A stretch of DNA of 6,363 bases from Anaerolineales bacterium (GTDB taxonomy: Bacteria > Chloroflexota > Anaerolineae > Epilineales > JAANWY01), in the NCBI GenBank assembly GCA_018263655.1, contig JAANWY010000202.1, positions 528 to 6,890 on the forward strand, in the 5' to 3' direction. The position numbers and the translations under genes were made by a program. Positions within the stretch are counted from its first letter, which is position 1, and every line of letters begins with the position of its first letter. The notes under the pieces were generated by a model. That model had not been told where the DNA came from and did not search any database. It saw only the letters and a program-made list of their open reading frames with translations. Below are positions 5,421-6,363 of this stretch, one piece after another.

Positions 5421-6236
5421 ATGATGAAGCAAACGAAACACTGGCGTCAGAACACTGATCGCATTCGGAGCGTCCTGAGCCGCGACCGCGTCGGCCTGAT
5501 CACCGACATCGATGGCACGCTCAGCTCCATTGCACCGACGCCGGAGGCCGCGCAGGTGCTGCCGGCCGGCCGCGACGCCCTGGCAGCCCTCGTCGACCGA
5601 ATCTTCGTCGCGGCCATATCGGGCCGGGCCGCCGAGGACGCCCGCCGCATGGTGGGCGTCGAAGGGATGACGTACGTTGGGAATCACGGTATGGAGCGCT
5701 GGACGCCGGCCGGCCTGAAACTAACGCCCGAAGTCGAAGACTACGTCGACGCCATCTCCGACTTACTGCGATACGCCGAGGCCGCACTGGACCTGGCTGG
5801 CATCATCGTCGAAGACAAGGGCAGCACTGGCTCGATCCACTACCGGCAATGCGACGATCCCGAAACAGCCCGGCAGGCGATTTTGGATGCGGTACGAACG
5901 CCGGCGGACTGCGCCGGCCTGGGCATCACGCAGGGCAGGCGCGTCATCGAGGTCCGACCCCCGCTGGCCTACGACAAGGGTACCGCCGTCCAATCACTCA
6001 TCGACGACCATCGACTTACCGGCGTCCTCTACCCGGGTGATGACACCACCGACGTCGACGCGTTCCGCGCGATTCAAGCGTGGCGTGCCGAAACAGACGG
6101 CGCCGGGCTCGCTCTGGGGGCCATTGGCCCAGAAACACCCGATGCTGTCGCGAAGACCGCCGATCTCCATCTGGCCGGCGTGGAGGATGTAGCCGCGTTT
6201 CTGAGGTGGCTGGTGGGTGAACTCGACACAGCCTAG
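5421..6236 (+). CDS. otsB: Trehalose-6-phosphate phosphatase (HAD superfamily)
   Basis: The 271-residue product matches the OtsB family (EC 3.1.3.12), which hydrolyses trehalose 6-phosphate to trehalose in the cytosol, the last step of the OtsA-OtsB route. HAD motif I is DIDGT (29-33), with D29 as nucleophile and D31 as acid/base. Motif II is ISGR (66-69), with S67. Motif III contributes K186 within YDKGTAV. Motif IV is GDDTTD (206-211), giving the Mg2+-binding aspartates. The cap-region signatures GNHGME (87-92), EDKGSTGSIHYR (131-142) and EVRPP (177-181) are present. Length is normal for the family and no signal peptide is seen. No otsA lies within the window, so either the partner is elsewhere or this phosphatase serves another trehalose-phosphate source. 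The leader is occupied by two palindromic elements, described separately. Confidence 0.93.
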   Translation: MMKQTKHWRQNTDRIRSVLSRDRVGLITDIDGTLSSIAPTPEAAQVLPAGRDALAALVDRIFVAAISGRAAEDARRMVGVEGMTYVGNHGMERWTPAGLKLTPEVEDYVDAISDLLRYAEAALDLAGIIVEDKGSTGSIHYRQCDDPETARQAILDAVRTPADCAGLGITQGRRVIEVRPPLAYDKGTAVQSLIDDHRLTGVLYPGDDTTDVDAFRAIQAWRAETDGAGLALGAIGPETPDAVAKTADLHLAGVEDVAAFLRWLVGELDTA

Positions 6237-6284
6237 TAGTGCTCGGCATAAATAAGTCACCAGTTGCCCATCGAAATCACGGCC

Positions 6285-6335
6285 AGCATCCCGAGTAGGC
6301 CGGAACATAGTGGAGGCCGTATCGAGGGGTGCGGG
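6285..6335 (+). repeat. Third, diverged copy of the palindrome arm sequence
   Basis: It matches the left arm of the 4991-5175 element in the same orientation (5016-5066) without gaps, and the complement of its right arm over 43 bases at 35 positions. It begins AGCATCCCGAGTAGGCCG and includes CGTATCGA and GGTGCGGG. The outer ACTACTCAGG segment is missing, and any opposing arm lies beyond the window. It starts 49 nt after the otsB stop. The bases between, 6237-6284, show no clear terminator. Confidence 0.6.
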
Positions 6336-6363
6336 TTCAGGATAGTACGGTACTTAGGTTCGA

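Overview
The window looks like chromosomal DNA from a GC-rich, non-model bacterium. A member of the Chloroflexota is my best guess. This rests on a long secreted-type repeat protein ending in a LYLPLI tail, the mix of gene types and the intergenic palindromes. It is an inference from style, not from a marker gene.

Layout. Positions 1-2331 (+) are the 3' part of a large protein made of 161-residue repeats, each holding two Ig-like beta modules; its start lies outside the window. A bipartite stem-loop (2342-2399) follows it, then about 330 bp with only one doubtful short ORF. Two genes on the minus strand come next: an HhH-GPD base-excision DNA glycosylase (2728-3600) and, upstream of it, a DRG/Obg-type GTPase with a C-terminal TGS domain (3890-4876). 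Beyond a 544-bp intergenic region, on the plus strand, is an otsB-type trehalose-6-phosphate phosphatase (5421-6236). The window ends in a fragment of a dispersed repeat.

The most unusual content lies between the genes. Three palindromic, non-coding, MITE-like elements can be delimited by terminal inverted repeats plus perfect flanking direct repeats: 3620-3719 (9-bp repeat), 4991-5175 (11-bp repeat) and 5223-5393 (7-bp repeat). A fourth inverted repeat (3787-3883) sits just past the GTPase stop codon but has no convincing flanking repeat. Two of the elements lie in the leader of otsB. If they are removed with one direct-repeat copy each, a good sigma70-type promoter (4932-4959) falls 87 nt from the otsB start codon. 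The element nearest otsB also carries three operator-like 16-bp palindromes with a shared ACAAGT core.

The genes do not form one pathway. They are a surface or secreted repeat protein, a DNA repair enzyme, a translation-type GTPase and a trehalose synthesis enzyme without its usual otsA partner in view. No CRISPR array, rRNA or tRNA, and no transposase gene, was seen.
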